DNA from: an uncultured Mycobacteriaceae bacterium
Lineage (GTDB): Bacteria; Actinomycetota; Actinomycetes; Mycobacteriales; Mycobacteriaceae
Assembly (NCBI GenBank): GCA_902826815.1
Contig: CADEGF010000026.1
Span: 1 to 64,000, forward strand
DNA length: 64,000 nucleotides
Direction: 5' to 3'
The translations under genes were made by a program, and so were the position numbers. Within the stretch, counting starts at the first letter, position 1; each line of letters starts with the position of its first letter. The notes under the pieces were generated by a model. That model saw only the letters and a program-made list of their open reading frames with translations, had not been told where the DNA came from and did not search any database. Positions 16,752-26,464 of this stretch are shown piece after piece.

Positions 16752-17126
16752 TCAGAGGTCGCCGCGCTCCCAGCGGGTGAACCCGTCCCTCGCCACACAG
16801 GTGAGGAACAGGCCGTCGGGAGCCTGGGCGACGTCGCCGTCCTGCCCGGCACAGATGTCGCCCTCGTTCTTGACGCCGTGCATCTCGGGCGAGCGGAACC
16901 ACCGAGGCTCGTAGCGGCGCGGCGATCCGCAGAACACCAGCCGTCCCCAGTTGGTCACCCCGAAGGCGTAGTAGGAGAAGTTGTCGCAGTACGAGCCAAG
17001 CACGATGTTGGGCGCGATGCCCGGCGTGCAGTCGGGATAGTTGCACTCGTCGGCGGCCGCGGGCGGCGCGGTAGACAACAAACCAGCAGTGACCACCCCG
17101 GCGAGCACCGTGACGACAGATCGCAC
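16752..17126 (-). CDS. Small secreted cysteine-containing protein
   Basis: 124 residues from GTG 17126 (ATG 17144 is an alternative). Signal peptide VRSVVTVLAGVVTAGLLSTAPPAAA, then a mature part with cysteines in ECNYPDC, YCDNF, VFCGS, ICAGQ and LTCVAR, likely disulfide-bonded. No family recognised. Convergent with the P450 at 5 bp. The shared-type site at 17148-17162 lies 22 bp before the GTG, which supports the shorter start. Confidence 0.6.
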   Translation of the reverse strand: MRSVVTVLAGVVTAGLLSTAPPAAADECNYPDCTPGIAPNIVLGSYCDNFSYYAFGVTNWGRLVFCGSPRRYEPRWFRSPEMHGVKNEGDICAGQDGDVAQAPDGLFLTCVARDGFTRWERGDL

Positions 17127-17147
17127 GCCGCTATTCTCACACATGAC

Positions 17148-17184
17148 GGGAACGAAATTCTCTCTTTTGGAGAGTATTGCTCCG
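17148..17184. promoter_or_regulatory. Divergent promoter with two shared-type sites (E1, E2)
   Basis: E1 (minus): GAGAATTTCGTTCCC at 17162-17148, 22 bp before the secreted protein start 17126. E2 (plus): GAGAGTATTGCTCCG at 17170-17184, 20 bp before ATG 17205. Spacing to the two starts is like that of the better copies; the second arms are imperfect. GGGAAC in E1 could alternatively be read as an ECF-sigma -35. Confidence 0.4.
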
Positions 17185-17204
17185 GGGGGAGTTAGGCTGG
17201 CGCT

Positions 17205-17726
17205 ATGCGCGCACTAAGGGTCATCGCCGGCGTCGCGGCGACAGCGATGACCGTGCTCGGAAGCCTAGGCCTCGCGCCGTCGGCGCAGGCCACGAATTAC
17301 GGAATCGAACTCAACGGGACCTGGCGCGTCATGTCCAACGGCGAGTGGGCCAGGACCAACCAGGTGCTCATCGACGAGAAGACGACCATCGAGAATTGGA
17401 CCATCTCGTCGAGCTGCGTCAGCCCCATCGAATGCACCGGCACGGTGACGAGCGACGGAGGCTGGTCCGCACCGATCAACCTGGTCAAGGTCTACTGGAT
17501 CCTCAACCGCGACATACCCAACTGGGCGCCCTGTCCCGATGGCACCTTCGCCACCGGGCACCAGAAGTTCACCGTCTGGGGAATCAACCCGGCGCTGAAC
17601 GAACGCGACCTGAGGATCACCGACCTGCTCGCGGGCCGCAATATCACCGAGACCGAGAGCGGCGCGTGCGGCAAGAACCAGCCGCTCGACATTGAGCTGC
17701 CCGTCCGGATGGAGCGGATCTCTTAA
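17205..17726 (+). CDS. Secreted protein of unknown function
   Basis: 173 residues. Signal peptide MRALRVIAGVAATAMTVLG...SAQA (cut about 29), then a mature domain starting TNYGIELNGTWRVMSNGEWA with four cysteines in two pairs (SSCVSPIEC; APCPDG and GACGKN). Similar small exported proteins are common near mce operons in mycobacteria; no defined function. It converges on mceF with a 4-bp gap and has a shared-type site upstream, so it may act with the import system in the envelope. Confidence 0.65.
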   Translation: MRALRVIAGVAATAMTVLGSLGLAPSAQATNYGIELNGTWRVMSNGEWARTNQVLIDEKTTIENWTISSSCVSPIECTGTVTSDGGWSAPINLVKVYWILNRDIPNWAPCPDGTFATGHQKFTVWGINPALNERDLRITDLLAGRNITETESGACGKNQPLDIELPVRMERIS

Positions 17727-17730
17727 AGCC

Positions 17731-19437
17731 TTAGATCGGCAGGAGATCCTTCCACGACTTCGGCGCCCCTCCGGCCGCCAGATTCTGCACCTGCTGCATC
17801 TGACCGTCAGGCGTCATGTACTCGCCCGTCTCCGGGTTGTAGTGCGCAACCGCCAGCGACGGACCGCCACCAGAAGTGTTGCCGTTGAATGCACTTGGCG
17901 CAGCGGCGGGCAGGGCGCCATCCGCCGGGGGCGGCACAGCGGCAGGATCACCGGCAGGCGTATCGGCGGGCGCAGGCCCCGGTAACGGCACCCCGTTGAG
18001 CGAGTTGCCGGGGGGTGGCGGAGCGATCGGGGCCGCTGCCGGAGCAGGACCGGGCGGCGGGCCCAGCGGTGGCGGCGGTGCACCCGGCGGGACCGCGTCA
18101 GGAGGCGCACTCGTCGCATTCCCGGCAGGTAGCGGCGTTCCTTCGACCGGCGCATGGATCCGCTCGTTGAAGTCGACCCGGTCGTCGATGGGCACGCCCT
18201 GCGAGATGAGGTTGGGATCAATGGGATACGCCCCGAGCGTGTGCTGCCGGAGCGCCAAGGGTTGATAGCCCCTCGGGTCGTTGCACAGTTCGACGGTGGG
18301 TGCGCGCTTCCCCGGGTGACCCATGCACGGGTAGTTGCGGGCGCCGCGGACGGCGATGGGCGAGTCCTGTGGCAGCTTGCAGTACAGCCCGTCTGGGGTA
18401 TCGACGATTTCCTCGTCGGCCGGGTTGCGCCACTGCGACGGCGGCAGGAAGCCGACAGTGCATGGTGGCGGATCGTTGAGCGTCAACGCGAAGTCACCGG
18501 ACGGCAGACCCGTCGGATTGTTCTTCGGAAGACCGAAAGACTGCTGCGCGGCGATGATGCCGGGAAAGATCACCAGAAGCTGTTCCAGTGACGGGTTATA
18601 GGTGACCAGGATCTGGCCAAGCGTGGTGAGGTTCGCCAGCAGGATCGGCAGTGTCGGCTTCACCTGGTCCAGCAGCGACGAAACCTCTTGCGCGAAGCCG
18701 GGTCCCTTCTGCAGAATCGCCCGGAATTCCGGGTCGTTCTGCGCTACCTGCTGGGTGACACCGGAAAGGCTTCTTGCCCACGTCCGGATCTGTTCGGCCG
18801 TCTCGGCCTGCGAATCCAGCAGCGGCCCGCTGTCATCGATCAGACCCTTCGCTTGATCCGAGACGCTGTTGGCGTCGTTCGTCAGCTTGGAAGCGGAGTC
18901 CAGCAGCGATTGGAAGTCAGGCCCTGCCCCGTTGAACGCCTTGAACGACTCGTCGAGCAGATCCGAGATCCTGTCTCCCGGAATGCTGTTCACCAGCTTG
19001 CTCACCTGGTCGAGCATCGGGCCGACTTCCTGCGGGATCGTCGCGTTTTCCTTCTCGATCACCGAGCCGTCCTTCAGGTACGGACCCGAATCAGTGCGGG
19101 GACGCAGGTCCACGTACTGCTCGCCCACCGCGGAGACGCTTCGAACCTCGGCCTGCAGGTCGGCGGGAATCTTCGGCGACGTGTCCAGGGTCAGCGTCGC
19201 TTCCGCGCCGTCCTCGATCAGCTTGACGTTGGTGACCTTGCCGACCTGCACACCCCGGTAGGTCACATTGGAGAACTTGTACAGACCACCCGCGGCTGGC
19301 AATTCCAGCTTCACGTTGATACGGCCGAGACCCAGCAGCGTCGGCACCTGCATGTAGGTGAACAGCATCACGCCTACGCCGACGATCGACGCAATCGTGA
19401 AGATGATCAACTGATTTCGGACGAAACGTGTCAGCAT
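17731..19437 (-). CDS. mceF: Mce-family protein, sixth position (MceF)
   Basis: 568 residues. N-terminal membrane anchor MLTRFVRNQLIIFTIASIVGVGVMLF, MCE/MlaD domain (about 40-118: LPAAGGLYKFSNVTYRGVQVGKVTNV ... SAVGEQYVDLRPR), a long helical region (150-290), then a Pro/Ala/Gly-rich C-terminal tail (about 440-535), longer than usual. Mce hexamers form a channel carrying lipids from the outer envelope to the YrbE permease. Last gene of the mce operon; ATG 19437 overlaps mceE stop by 4 bp. Confidence 0.92.
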   Translation of the reverse strand: MLTRFVRNQLIIFTIASIVGVGVMLFTYMQVPTLLGLGRINVKLELPAAGGLYKFSNVTYRGVQVGKVTNVKLIEDGAEATLTLDTSPKIPADLQAEVRSVSAVGEQYVDLRPRTDSGPYLKDGSVIEKENATIPQEVGPMLDQVSKLVNSIPGDRISDLLDESFKAFNGAGPDFQSLLDSASKLTNDANSVSDQAKGLIDDSGPLLDSQAETAEQIRTWARSLSGVTQQVAQNDPEFRAILQKGPGFAQEVSSLLDQVKPTLPILLANLTTLGQILVTYNPSLEQLLVIFPGIIAAQQSFGLPKNNPTGLPSGDFALTLNDPPPCTVGFLPPSQWRNPADEEIVDTPDGLYCKLPQDSPIAVRGARNYPCMGHPGKRAPTVELCNDPRGYQPLALRQHTLGAYPIDPNLISQGVPIDDRVDFNERIHAPVEGTPLPAGNATSAPPDAVPPGAPPPPLGPPPGPAPAAAPIAPPPPGNSLNGVPLPGPAPADTPAGDPAAVPPPADGALPAAAPSAFNGNTSGGGPSLAVAHYNPETGEYMTPDGQMQQVQNLAAGGAPKSWKDLLPI

Positions 19438-20771
19438 CAGCCACCACCTCCCGGTGCCGGAGGAACGTCGGCAGGCGCTGGCATCGGCTCCGCAGGCGGT
19501 GGCGGCGCATCGGGGCCGAACGGTCCCGCGAAGATCGGCGACCCCGCTCCGGCCTGCGTTTGAATCATCTGCGGTGCCATCGGCGGCGGAGCAACGGGAA
19601 GCACCGGCCCGGCAATCGGAGGCGGCGCACCGTCGGCTGACGGTGCCGGTGCCGCCAACGCATCCGGCGGCCGTGCGACACCGACCGTCAACGGCTGGTA
19701 CGAGTAATTCAGGTAGTACGGATCCCCTGGCGCCGGAATGAGTTTGGCGTTCTCGTCGCCCCACCGGGTACCCGCCAGCAACGTCTTCTTCAGCCGCGGA
19801 TAGGTGAGGTCGAAGATAGCGTTCAAGTTGATGTAGTCGCCGCGGGTGATGGTATCGGCGAAGCCGGGTCCGTACGGGAAGGCCGTCGCCCAGATCAGCG
19901 CGGAACTCAGGTCCGGCCCGATGTCGACGAGCGCCTTCAGCGCCGGTTCGAGGTTCTTCAGGTCGGTGACGAGGTCGTCGCCTGCATCGTTGACCAGCCC
20001 GGAGGCGGTGTCACTGAACTGGCCCAGCTTCGTGAGCGCGGCCGTCAGCGTCGGCCTCTCCTTGATCAGCACATCCAGGGCAGGCGGAACTTCCTTGAGC
20101 GCGCGGTCGATCACGTCGCGTTGCCCGGCGAATGTCCCTGCGACTCGATTCAGCTGCTGAATTGAGGCGATGATGTTGTCCCGCTGGGTATCTAAGACGC
20201 CGACAAAGTTGTCCAGCCTGGTGAGCAACTCGCGAATCTCGGGCTCGCGACCGCTGAGCGCAGAACTGAAGTTGTGGATGATGTCACCGATCTGTCCCAG
20301 CCCGCCTCCGTTGGCCACGGCCGACAACGACGACAGCGTCTGCTCGGTAGTGGGGTAGGTCGACGCCTGATTCAACGGGATGGTGGAACCGGGCGTCATT
20401 CGGCCACTCGGCTTTTCGTCGAGAGGCGGATTGAGGGCCAGATGCATCGAGCCCAACAGGCTGGTCTGCCCCACCGTGGCCACGGCATTCGCAGGCACAA
20501 CAACGTCGGGCTTGACCGAGATCTCGACGTTGGCATGCCAGTTTTCGACCGTCATCTTGCCGACGCTGCCAACAACGACATCGTCGATCATCACCGGCGA
20601 ATTCGACTCCAGCGTCGCGACATTCGGGACCTCGACGTGATAGACCGCGGCGTCGGGACCACGCCCGACCGCTCCGGGCAGCGGAAGCGAATTCAAACCC
20701 TGGAACGAGCACCCCGTCAGCGTCAGTGCGACGCACGACGTGACGGCCAGACCTCTTAGCCCGCGGATCAT
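19437..20771 (-). CDS. mceE: Mce-family lipoprotein, fifth position (MceE/Lpr)
   Basis: 444 residues. The signal peptide ends in a lipobox LTGC (residues 18-21), so Cys21 should be lipidated, as in MceE subunits of other mce operons. MCE domain at about 42-120 (VYHVEVPNVATLESNSPVMIDDVVVGSVGKM), helical region to ~300, proline-rich tail. Overlaps mceD (stop at 20768) and mceF by 4 bp each. Confidence 0.92.
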   Translation of the reverse strand: MIRGLRGLAVTSCVALTLTGCSFQGLNSLPLPGAVGRGPDAAVYHVEVPNVATLESNSPVMIDDVVVGSVGKMTVENWHANVEISVKPDVVVPANAVATVGQTSLLGSMHLALNPPLDEKPSGRMTPGSTIPLNQASTYPTTEQTLSSLSAVANGGGLGQIGDIIHNFSSALSGREPEIRELLTRLDNFVGVLDTQRDNIIASIQQLNRVAGTFAGQRDVIDRALKEVPPALDVLIKERPTLTAALTKLGQFSDTASGLVNDAGDDLVTDLKNLEPALKALVDIGPDLSSALIWATAFPYGPGFADTITRGDYINLNAIFDLTYPRLKKTLLAGTRWGDENAKLIPAPGDPYYLNYSYQPLTVGVARPPDALAAPAPSADGAPPPIAGPVLPVAPPPMAPQMIQTQAGAGSPIFAGPFGPDAPPPPAEPMPAPADVPPAPGGGG

Positions 20772-22288
20772 GGTTGCGGCGTCCCTTCCGCAGGCAGCAA
20801 GGGTGCGTTGGGGTCCGGCGGCGGCGGCGCCGCAGTGTCCGGCAGCAGCATCCCCTCGATTCCCTGCGGCCCCGGCGGCACGTTCGAAATGACGTGCGGT
20901 CCCTCGATGGGCGGCGCGTGATTGATCACCGCAGGTGACGGAATCGCGCCGGCCTCGGGGCCCCCAGGCGCGTAGATGCCCTGGTAGGTATTCGGCGGCC
21001 CATTCCAGCCTGGCGGCGGCGGTATGTCACCGGCGCCGGTGTACGCGGACACCGTCGGCGGTGGCTCCGGCGCGTCCTGCGGGCCAGGTCCACCCGGCAG
21101 AAGGTTCGGGTCGGAGTAGATGATCCGATCGGGGTTGATCGCCGGTCTCAGGTAAGCGTTGACCGGCAGCGGGATGTTGTTGACGTTCAATAGCTTCAAT
21201 GCGGGGCCGAGATACTGCGCGCAGAGTTTCGCGGTTTCGGGTGCGGTGGTGTTCTCGACGGCGCCGATCATGCCGCAGATGGCCTGCACGGGGTTGGAAA
21301 AGTTGACGATCGAGAACGCGCCAGTCACCGACCCGCCGTTCGGGTAGTAGATGTTGTTGAAGTTGGCGATTGCGTTGGGCACGATGTGTAAAACGTTCTC
21401 AAAAGCCAACTTATTGTCGGTGACGATCTGGGTGAGATTGCCCAGCCGCTGAATCTGCTCGGCAGTCTGGTTTCGTGTGCCCGCGACGAAGCGCTGTACC
21501 TCGCCGATGGCGACGGACAGATTCTTCAGGGCCGCATCGAGATCGGATCTGTTGTCGTCGAGCACGCTGCTCAGGGTCGCCAGCCGATTCTCGAACAGCA
21601 CGATCTGATCTTTGCTGTCGCGCAGTGCGGAGACGAAGATCTGCAGATTCTTGATGATGTCGACGATGTTGCCGCTGCCCTCGGCGAATACCCGCGACAC
21701 ACCGGACAACTGAGCCAGTGTTTCACGCAGCTTTTCGCCGTTGCCGTCCATCGCGTTGGCGGCGCTGTCGATGAACCGCCCGACGGACGTATCCGACACT
21801 CCGCCTTGCGAGCCCTCCTTCGGACCCAGTTCCGTTGCCAGGCGCGTCAATTGGGTCTTGACGTCATCCCATTCGACGGGAATCGCGGTGCGCTCGCTCG
21901 GAATCACTCCGCCGTCGCCCATGGTGGGCCCATCGCCGCTCCGATAGGCAGGCGTTAGCTGAACGTAGCGAGCCGCTACCAAGTTCTGCGCCACGATCAC
22001 GGCCTTTGCCTGCGCCGGAACGGGCACATCGCGGTCGACCTCGAGCGTCATCTTCGCCTGCGTGCCCTCGGGTGTGATCGAGTCGATCTTGCCGACCTTC
22101 ACCCCAGACACCCGAATCTCGTCGCCGGGATAAATGCCTGTGGCGGACGGGAAGTAGGCGGTGATGGTCTTCGGCCCGAAGAACATCTGACGCACCAGGA
22201 ACGCCGCGCCTGCCACAAGGGCGATGGCGAGGGCGACGGCCGCGATGGTGACCAGCCGTTTACGGTTGGGGTTCACCTGGGTCTCCAT
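20768..22288 (-). CDS. mceD: Mce-family protein, fourth position (MceD)
   Basis: 506 residues from ATG 22288. Anchor helix RLVTIAAVALAIALVAGAAFLV, MCE domain with ITAYFPSATGIYPGDEIRVSGVKVGKIDSI, helical repeat region, Pro-rich tail. The start lies 29 bp inside the end of mceC, with AGGAGA upstream; an in-frame ATG at 22384 is deep in mceC and unlikely. Subunit of the envelope lipid channel. Confidence 0.9.
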   Translation of the reverse strand: METQVNPNRKRLVTIAAVALAIALVAGAAFLVRQMFFGPKTITAYFPSATGIYPGDEIRVSGVKVGKIDSITPEGTQAKMTLEVDRDVPVPAQAKAVIVAQNLVAARYVQLTPAYRSGDGPTMGDGGVIPSERTAIPVEWDDVKTQLTRLATELGPKEGSQGGVSDTSVGRFIDSAANAMDGNGEKLRETLAQLSGVSRVFAEGSGNIVDIIKNLQIFVSALRDSKDQIVLFENRLATLSSVLDDNRSDLDAALKNLSVAIGEVQRFVAGTRNQTAEQIQRLGNLTQIVTDNKLAFENVLHIVPNAIANFNNIYYPNGGSVTGAFSIVNFSNPVQAICGMIGAVENTTAPETAKLCAQYLGPALKLLNVNNIPLPVNAYLRPAINPDRIIYSDPNLLPGGPGPQDAPEPPPTVSAYTGAGDIPPPPGWNGPPNTYQGIYAPGGPEAGAIPSPAVINHAPPIEGPHVISNVPPGPQGIEGMLLPDTAAPPPPDPNAPLLPAEGTPQP

Positions 22289-23378
22289 CGTTAGGGAGGT
22301 CTCCTGGCTGAGGAATGCTGTTGACGGGGAACGGAAGCTCCGCACGCGGACCTGCGTTGTCAGGCGGCTGGCCGGCGTTGACACCGCGACGGAATCCGAA
22401 CGCGTAGTCGAGGAACGGCTGCAGCAGCTGGCCGAACACGAGGTTGGGCACCAGCGCGTTGTAATAGGCGCCGTTGGCGACGATTTCGCCTTGTGTCAGA
22501 TAGTATTTCGCCGCGCCGGGCAGCATCTTGGTCAGGTTGTCCCGGTTCTTCTCGAGCATCGCGGTGACGACGTTCAGCTTCTCCAGCGTCGGCGCCAACT
22601 CCTTCTCGTTGTTGGCGACAAGCGTGGTGAGTTCCTTCGACACGGCGGACGTCGAAGACAGCAGGCTGGTGATCGCGTACCGGCGCTCGTTGAGCACGCC
22701 GAGCAGATCGTTGCTGTTGAGGAGCAGCGCGTTGACCTTCTCGCTGCGCTCGGACAGGATGCCGGTCACGTCACCCGCGGTCTTCAGCAGCTCCGCAAGG
22801 CTCTCGTTGCGGTTGTTCAGCGACTTCGACAGCCGAGACACCCCGTCGAATGTGGGTCCCAGTTGAGGGGCGATCTGGTCGAGCGTCGCCGACAGCGTGT
22901 CCAGAGATTGATTCAGCGATTCGGTATTGGTGCCAGCCGTGTTGCTCGTGAGCTCGTTGACCGCGTCGGTCAACGAGTACGGCGACGACGTCCGCGTGAT
23001 CGGGATGACCGCATTAGGCGACAACGTGCCGGAGCCGGCCGATTCCAGTGCCAGCACCCGCTCGCCGAGCAGAGTTCCGGTCCGGATATGCGCGCTCGTG
23101 TCGGATCCGAGGGCGTACTTGCCGTTGATGGTGAAACCGACCAGCGCGTCGCCGTTGTCGAGCTTCACCGACGACACCGAGCCGACCTTGATGCCCGACA
23201 CCGTTACGTCGTTGCCGACGGCGATCCCGCCCGCTTCGGAGAACAGCGCCTGGTAGCGCAGCGACGTCGCCCACTGCACCAGCCGCTCCGGTTGCAGCCC
23301 GATCGCGACGACGAGGATGGCCAGGATGACACCGATGATGCCCGCCCTGATGAGGGAGTTTCCGCGGTATTTCTGCAT
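22260..23378 (-). CDS. mceC: Mce-family protein, third position (MceC)
   Basis: 372 residues. N-terminal helix LIRAGIIGVILAILVVAIGL, MCE domain QALFSEAGGIAVGNDVTVSGIKVGSVSSVKL, then coiled helical region (about 130-300) and a short tail. Start ATG 23378 directly abuts the mceB stop (TAG-ATG). Note the absence of the long proline tail seen in D, E and F. Confidence 0.92.
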   Translation of the reverse strand: MQKYRGNSLIRAGIIGVILAILVVAIGLQPERLVQWATSLRYQALFSEAGGIAVGNDVTVSGIKVGSVSSVKLDNGDALVGFTINGKYALGSDTSAHIRTGTLLGERVLALESAGSGTLSPNAVIPITRTSSPYSLTDAVNELTSNTAGTNTESLNQSLDTLSATLDQIAPQLGPTFDGVSRLSKSLNNRNESLAELLKTAGDVTGILSERSEKVNALLLNSNDLLGVLNERRYAITSLLSSTSAVSKELTTLVANNEKELAPTLEKLNVVTAMLEKNRDNLTKMLPGAAKYYLTQGEIVANGAYYNALVPNLVFGQLLQPFLDYAFGFRRGVNAGQPPDNAGPRAELPFPVNSIPQPGDLPNDGDPGEPQP

Positions 23379-24407
23379 CTACTCTTCCCTGCACCTTCCG
23401 CCTTCTTGCTTGATCCACGGGAAGACCACGGTCCGGCCCTGCAGGTCGCTGGCCCGCACGGCCACCGCACAGATGTAGTACGGGAAGAACGCGCCGTAGG
23501 CGCCCACCCTGGCGAGCTTCTTGTAGATGCCCGGCAGCCTCTGGATGGTGGCGTCGAGGCGGTCCTTGTCGTTGTAGAGGATCGGCGCGAGCTTGTTGAC
23601 CTGATCGATCGTGCCGTCCAGCGGCGGGTTCGCCCGGCCGAGCAGGTCCGCCAGCGACGTCGTGCCGTTGTTGAGTGATTCGATGGCGGTGCCGATCGGA
23701 TCACGGTCCGTCGACAGCCCGCTCACGAGACTCTCGAGCTTGTCGATCGCGCCGGAGAAATTGTCACCGTCCTTGGACAGCGTGTCCAGTGTGGTGCGCA
23801 GCTCGTCGATCAACTGCTCGATGACCTGGTTGTTGTCGGCAAGTGAATTCGTGAATGACGACGTCTTGGAGAACAGCGATTCGAGCGTCCCACCCTGACC
23901 CTGCAGGATCTGGATCAGCGATCCGGTCAGCGCATTGACGTCCTGCGGATTAAGGCCCTGGATAACGGGTTTCAGGCCACCGAGCAGCAGATCGAGGTCC
24001 AACGCGGGCGCCGTGCGCTCGACCGGTATCTGTGAGCCTGCGGGCAGGATCTTCGTCGATTCCGCGGGAGAGTCGCCGAGCTCCATATAGCGGTCGCCAA
24101 CGAGGTTGAGGTATTTGATCGCGGCCTGGGTTCCGGTCGTCAGCTTGATATTGCGATCGGTGTTGAACTTGACCAGAACCTTGCGGTCGGGCTGCAGCGA
24201 CACATCGCCGACGGTGCCGACCCGGATGCCCGCGATCCGCACCGAGTCGCCCGACTTCAGCCGCGACGCATCGCTGAACACCGCCGAATATCCGTTCGTC
24301 GAGCCGGTTCTCGTCTGACCGAAGACCATGAACAGGAATGCGGTCAGCACCACCATCACCAATCCGAAGGCGGTGAATTTCAGGAGCGTGCCGGTGGAGC
24401 GCGTCAT
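23379..24407 (-). CDS. mceB: Mce-family protein, second position (MceB)
   Basis: 342 residues from ATG 24407, overlapping mceA by 4 bp. Anchor LLKFTAFGLVMVVLTAFLFMVF, MCE domain GYSAVFSDASRLKSGDSVRIAGIRVGTVGDVSL, helical region, and a C-terminal FFPYYICAVAVRASDLQG stretch typical of MceB. Longer upstream frame is a shadow of mceA. Confidence 0.92.
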   Translation of the reverse strand: MTRSTGTLLKFTAFGLVMVVLTAFLFMVFGQTRTGSTNGYSAVFSDASRLKSGDSVRIAGIRVGTVGDVSLQPDRKVLVKFNTDRNIKLTTGTQAAIKYLNLVGDRYMELGDSPAESTKILPAGSQIPVERTAPALDLDLLLGGLKPVIQGLNPQDVNALTGSLIQILQGQGGTLESLFSKTSSFTNSLADNNQVIEQLIDELRTTLDTLSKDGDNFSGAIDKLESLVSGLSTDRDPIGTAIESLNNGTTSLADLLGRANPPLDGTIDQVNKLAPILYNDKDRLDATIQRLPGIYKKLARVGAYGAFFPYYICAVAVRASDLQGRTVVFPWIKQEGGRCREE

Positions 24408-25600
24408 CCCGGCTGTCCGATCTGTGCAGTGTTGCGCGGCGGGCCGTCGAGAGGCCCGAACAACCAGTTCTTCAGCGCGTCGGAGTTCAGCACGATGCCC
24501 TGGTTCCCGTACCGCGCGGGGTTGGAGCCCACATCGCCGAGTACGAACGGCGGCACGAAGTTCGCGGGAAGGTCGGGCAATCCCAATGCCTCGCAATAGT
24601 TGGCGCCACCGCTCTTGGCGGCGACCTTCGGCAGGTCACCCGGATACCGGTAGCGATCGACGCCGAGGGTCAACCCTGCCGACACAATGATCTGCGAATA
24701 CTGCGGCGGCGATTTCGCGAACGGCACCAGACCGCCGATGCCGCACCTGATGGAGTCGTGGTACTCGGCGAGGATGCCGGTGGTCGGCACGAGCAGATGA
24801 GCCACATCGGTTAGCCCCTGCCGGTTCGCACCGACGACCTCGTTGCCGAGATCGGCCAAACCGATTGCGCTGACCAGGAATTCGTCGAGGTTCTGCTGCT
24901 GGTCGACGATCGAGTTGCTGATCGTGGTCGTGTTCGCCACCGTCGAGACGAGGTCGGGTGCAGCGTCGGCGTAGGCGTTGAGTGTCGGGACAGAGGCCTC
25001 GATGTCGTGGCTGAGGTTCGGCAGGCTCGGCTCGATCTTGGCCAGCAGCGCGTTGAAGTCGACCAGCGTCTGACCGAACTTCTCACCGCGCCCGTTGAAC
25101 GCGGTCGCGATCGCGCCGAGGGTCTCGTTGAGCTTGGTCGGGTCGATCTTGTCCAGCACGGTCACAAGCCGCTGGAAAACGGTGTTGATCTCGACCGTCA
25201 CATGCTGGCTCTGGATCACCTGGCCTTCGCGCAGCTTTTCGCCGGAAGGATCCGGCGGGGCGTTGAGTTGCACGAACTTCGCGCCGAACACCGTGTTGGA
25301 CGTGATGTCGACAAGGACGTTCGACGGAATGAGCTTCATCTGGTTCGGGTCCATCGCCAGATGCAGGACGGCCGTCCCGTCGGCGCGGTCCTCGATGTCG
25401 GCCACCTTGCCGACCTGCACGCCGCGCATCTTCACCTTGGCGTCTTTGTCCATCACCAGGCCTGCGCGATCCGAAATGACGGTCACAGGAACGGTTTCGA
25501 TGAAGCTGCCGCGGAACAGTGCGACGGCCAGCGCAACGATCAACCCGAGCGCAAGCACCAGGCCAAAGCCTGCGAGCGGGCGCACCGCACTACCCTTCAT
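24404..25600 (-). CDS. mceA: Mce-family protein, first position (MceA)
   Basis: 398 residues from ATG 25600. Anchor LAGFGLVLALGLIVALAVALF, MCE domain VISDRAGLVMDKDAKVKMRGVQVGKVADIEDR, helices, and C-terminal extracellular part with two cysteines (RCGIGG, NYCEALG). First mce gene, 14 bp after yrbEB. Hexamer-forming subunit of the lipid importer. Confidence 0.92.
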   Translation of the reverse strand: MKGSAVRPLAGFGLVLALGLIVALAVALFRGSFIETVPVTVISDRAGLVMDKDAKVKMRGVQVGKVADIEDRADGTAVLHLAMDPNQMKLIPSNVLVDITSNTVFGAKFVQLNAPPDPSGEKLREGQVIQSQHVTVEINTVFQRLVTVLDKIDPTKLNETLGAIATAFNGRGEKFGQTLVDFNALLAKIEPSLPNLSHDIEASVPTLNAYADAAPDLVSTVANTTTISNSIVDQQQNLDEFLVSAIGLADLGNEVVGANRQGLTDVAHLLVPTTGILAEYHDSIRCGIGGLVPFAKSPPQYSQIIVSAGLTLGVDRYRYPGDLPKVAAKSGGANYCEALGLPDLPANFVPPFVLGDVGSNPARYGNQGIVLNSDALKNWLFGPLDGPPRNTAQIGQPG

Positions 25601-25614
25601 CGACTTGTGTCCCC

Positions 25615-26460
25615 TTATCCCGACAGGTTGAAGTTGCCGTTGGCACCGTAGATGGCCAGGGACACGAGCAGCGTCACCGACACCACAACGACGAGCGATG
25701 TACGCACGGCGTTCCCCACCGCGACGCCGACGCCCGACGGGCCACCGGTGGCGAAATATCCGTAGTAGGTGTGGATCAGCAGAATCGTGATCGCCATCAA
25801 CACGGCCTGCAGGAACGACCACAGCAGGTCGATCGGGTTCAGGAACGTATTGAAGTAGTGGTCATATAGGCCGCCGGACTGGCCGAACAACACGACGGTG
25901 GTGAACTGGCTGGCGACGAACGACAGGATGACCGCGATCGAGTACAGCGGGGTGATCGCGATCATGCCCGCGATGATCCTGGTGGACACCAGATATTCGA
26001 TGGGGCGGATAGCCATCGACTCGAGCGCGTCGATCTCCTCGTTGATCCGCATCGCGCCCAGCTGCGCGGTCACCCCCGCGCCGAAGGTGGCCGCAAGGCC
26101 GATGCCCGCAACCACGGGTGCGCTGATGCGCACGTTGATGAATGCGGCAAGGAAGCCGGTCAACGCTTCGATGCCGATGTTGCCCAGCGAGCTGTAGCCC
26201 TGCACCGCCAGCGTGCCACCGGCCGCCAGGGTGAGGAAGCCGACGATCACGACGGTTCCACCGATCATCGCCAACGTGCCTGCGCCCATGGAGATCTCGG
26301 CGATCAGCCGGATGATCTCCTTGCGGAAGTGCACCGCCGCGTGCGGGATGCCTCCCAGCGCCTTGCCGTAGAACAGGACCTGATCGCCGATCTTGGAAAA
26401 GAAATCAACGGGTCGTCGCGCTTCCCGGAACAGCCGCGGATATACCGCTTTGACAGCCAT
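25615..26460 (-). CDS. yrbEB: YrbE/MlaE-family ABC permease B
   Basis: 281 residues with five to six hydrophobic segments and the MlaE signature EEIDALESMAIRPIEYLVSTRIIAG (the cytoplasmic coupling helix to the ATPase). It forms the inner-membrane permease together with YrbEA; energy comes from MceG, which is encoded elsewhere. Separated from yrbEA by 4 bp. Confidence 0.92.
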   Translation of the reverse strand: MAVKAVYPRLFREARRPVDFFSKIGDQVLFYGKALGGIPHAAVHFRKEIIRLIAEISMGAGTLAMIGGTVVIVGFLTLAAGGTLAVQGYSSLGNIGIEALTGFLAAFINVRISAPVVAGIGLAATFGAGVTAQLGAMRINEEIDALESMAIRPIEYLVSTRIIAGMIAITPLYSIAVILSFVASQFTTVVLFGQSGGLYDHYFNTFLNPIDLLWSFLQAVLMAITILLIHTYYGYFATGGPSGVGVAVGNAVRTSLVVVVSVTLLVSLAIYGANGNFNLSG

Positions 26461-26464
26461 CGCG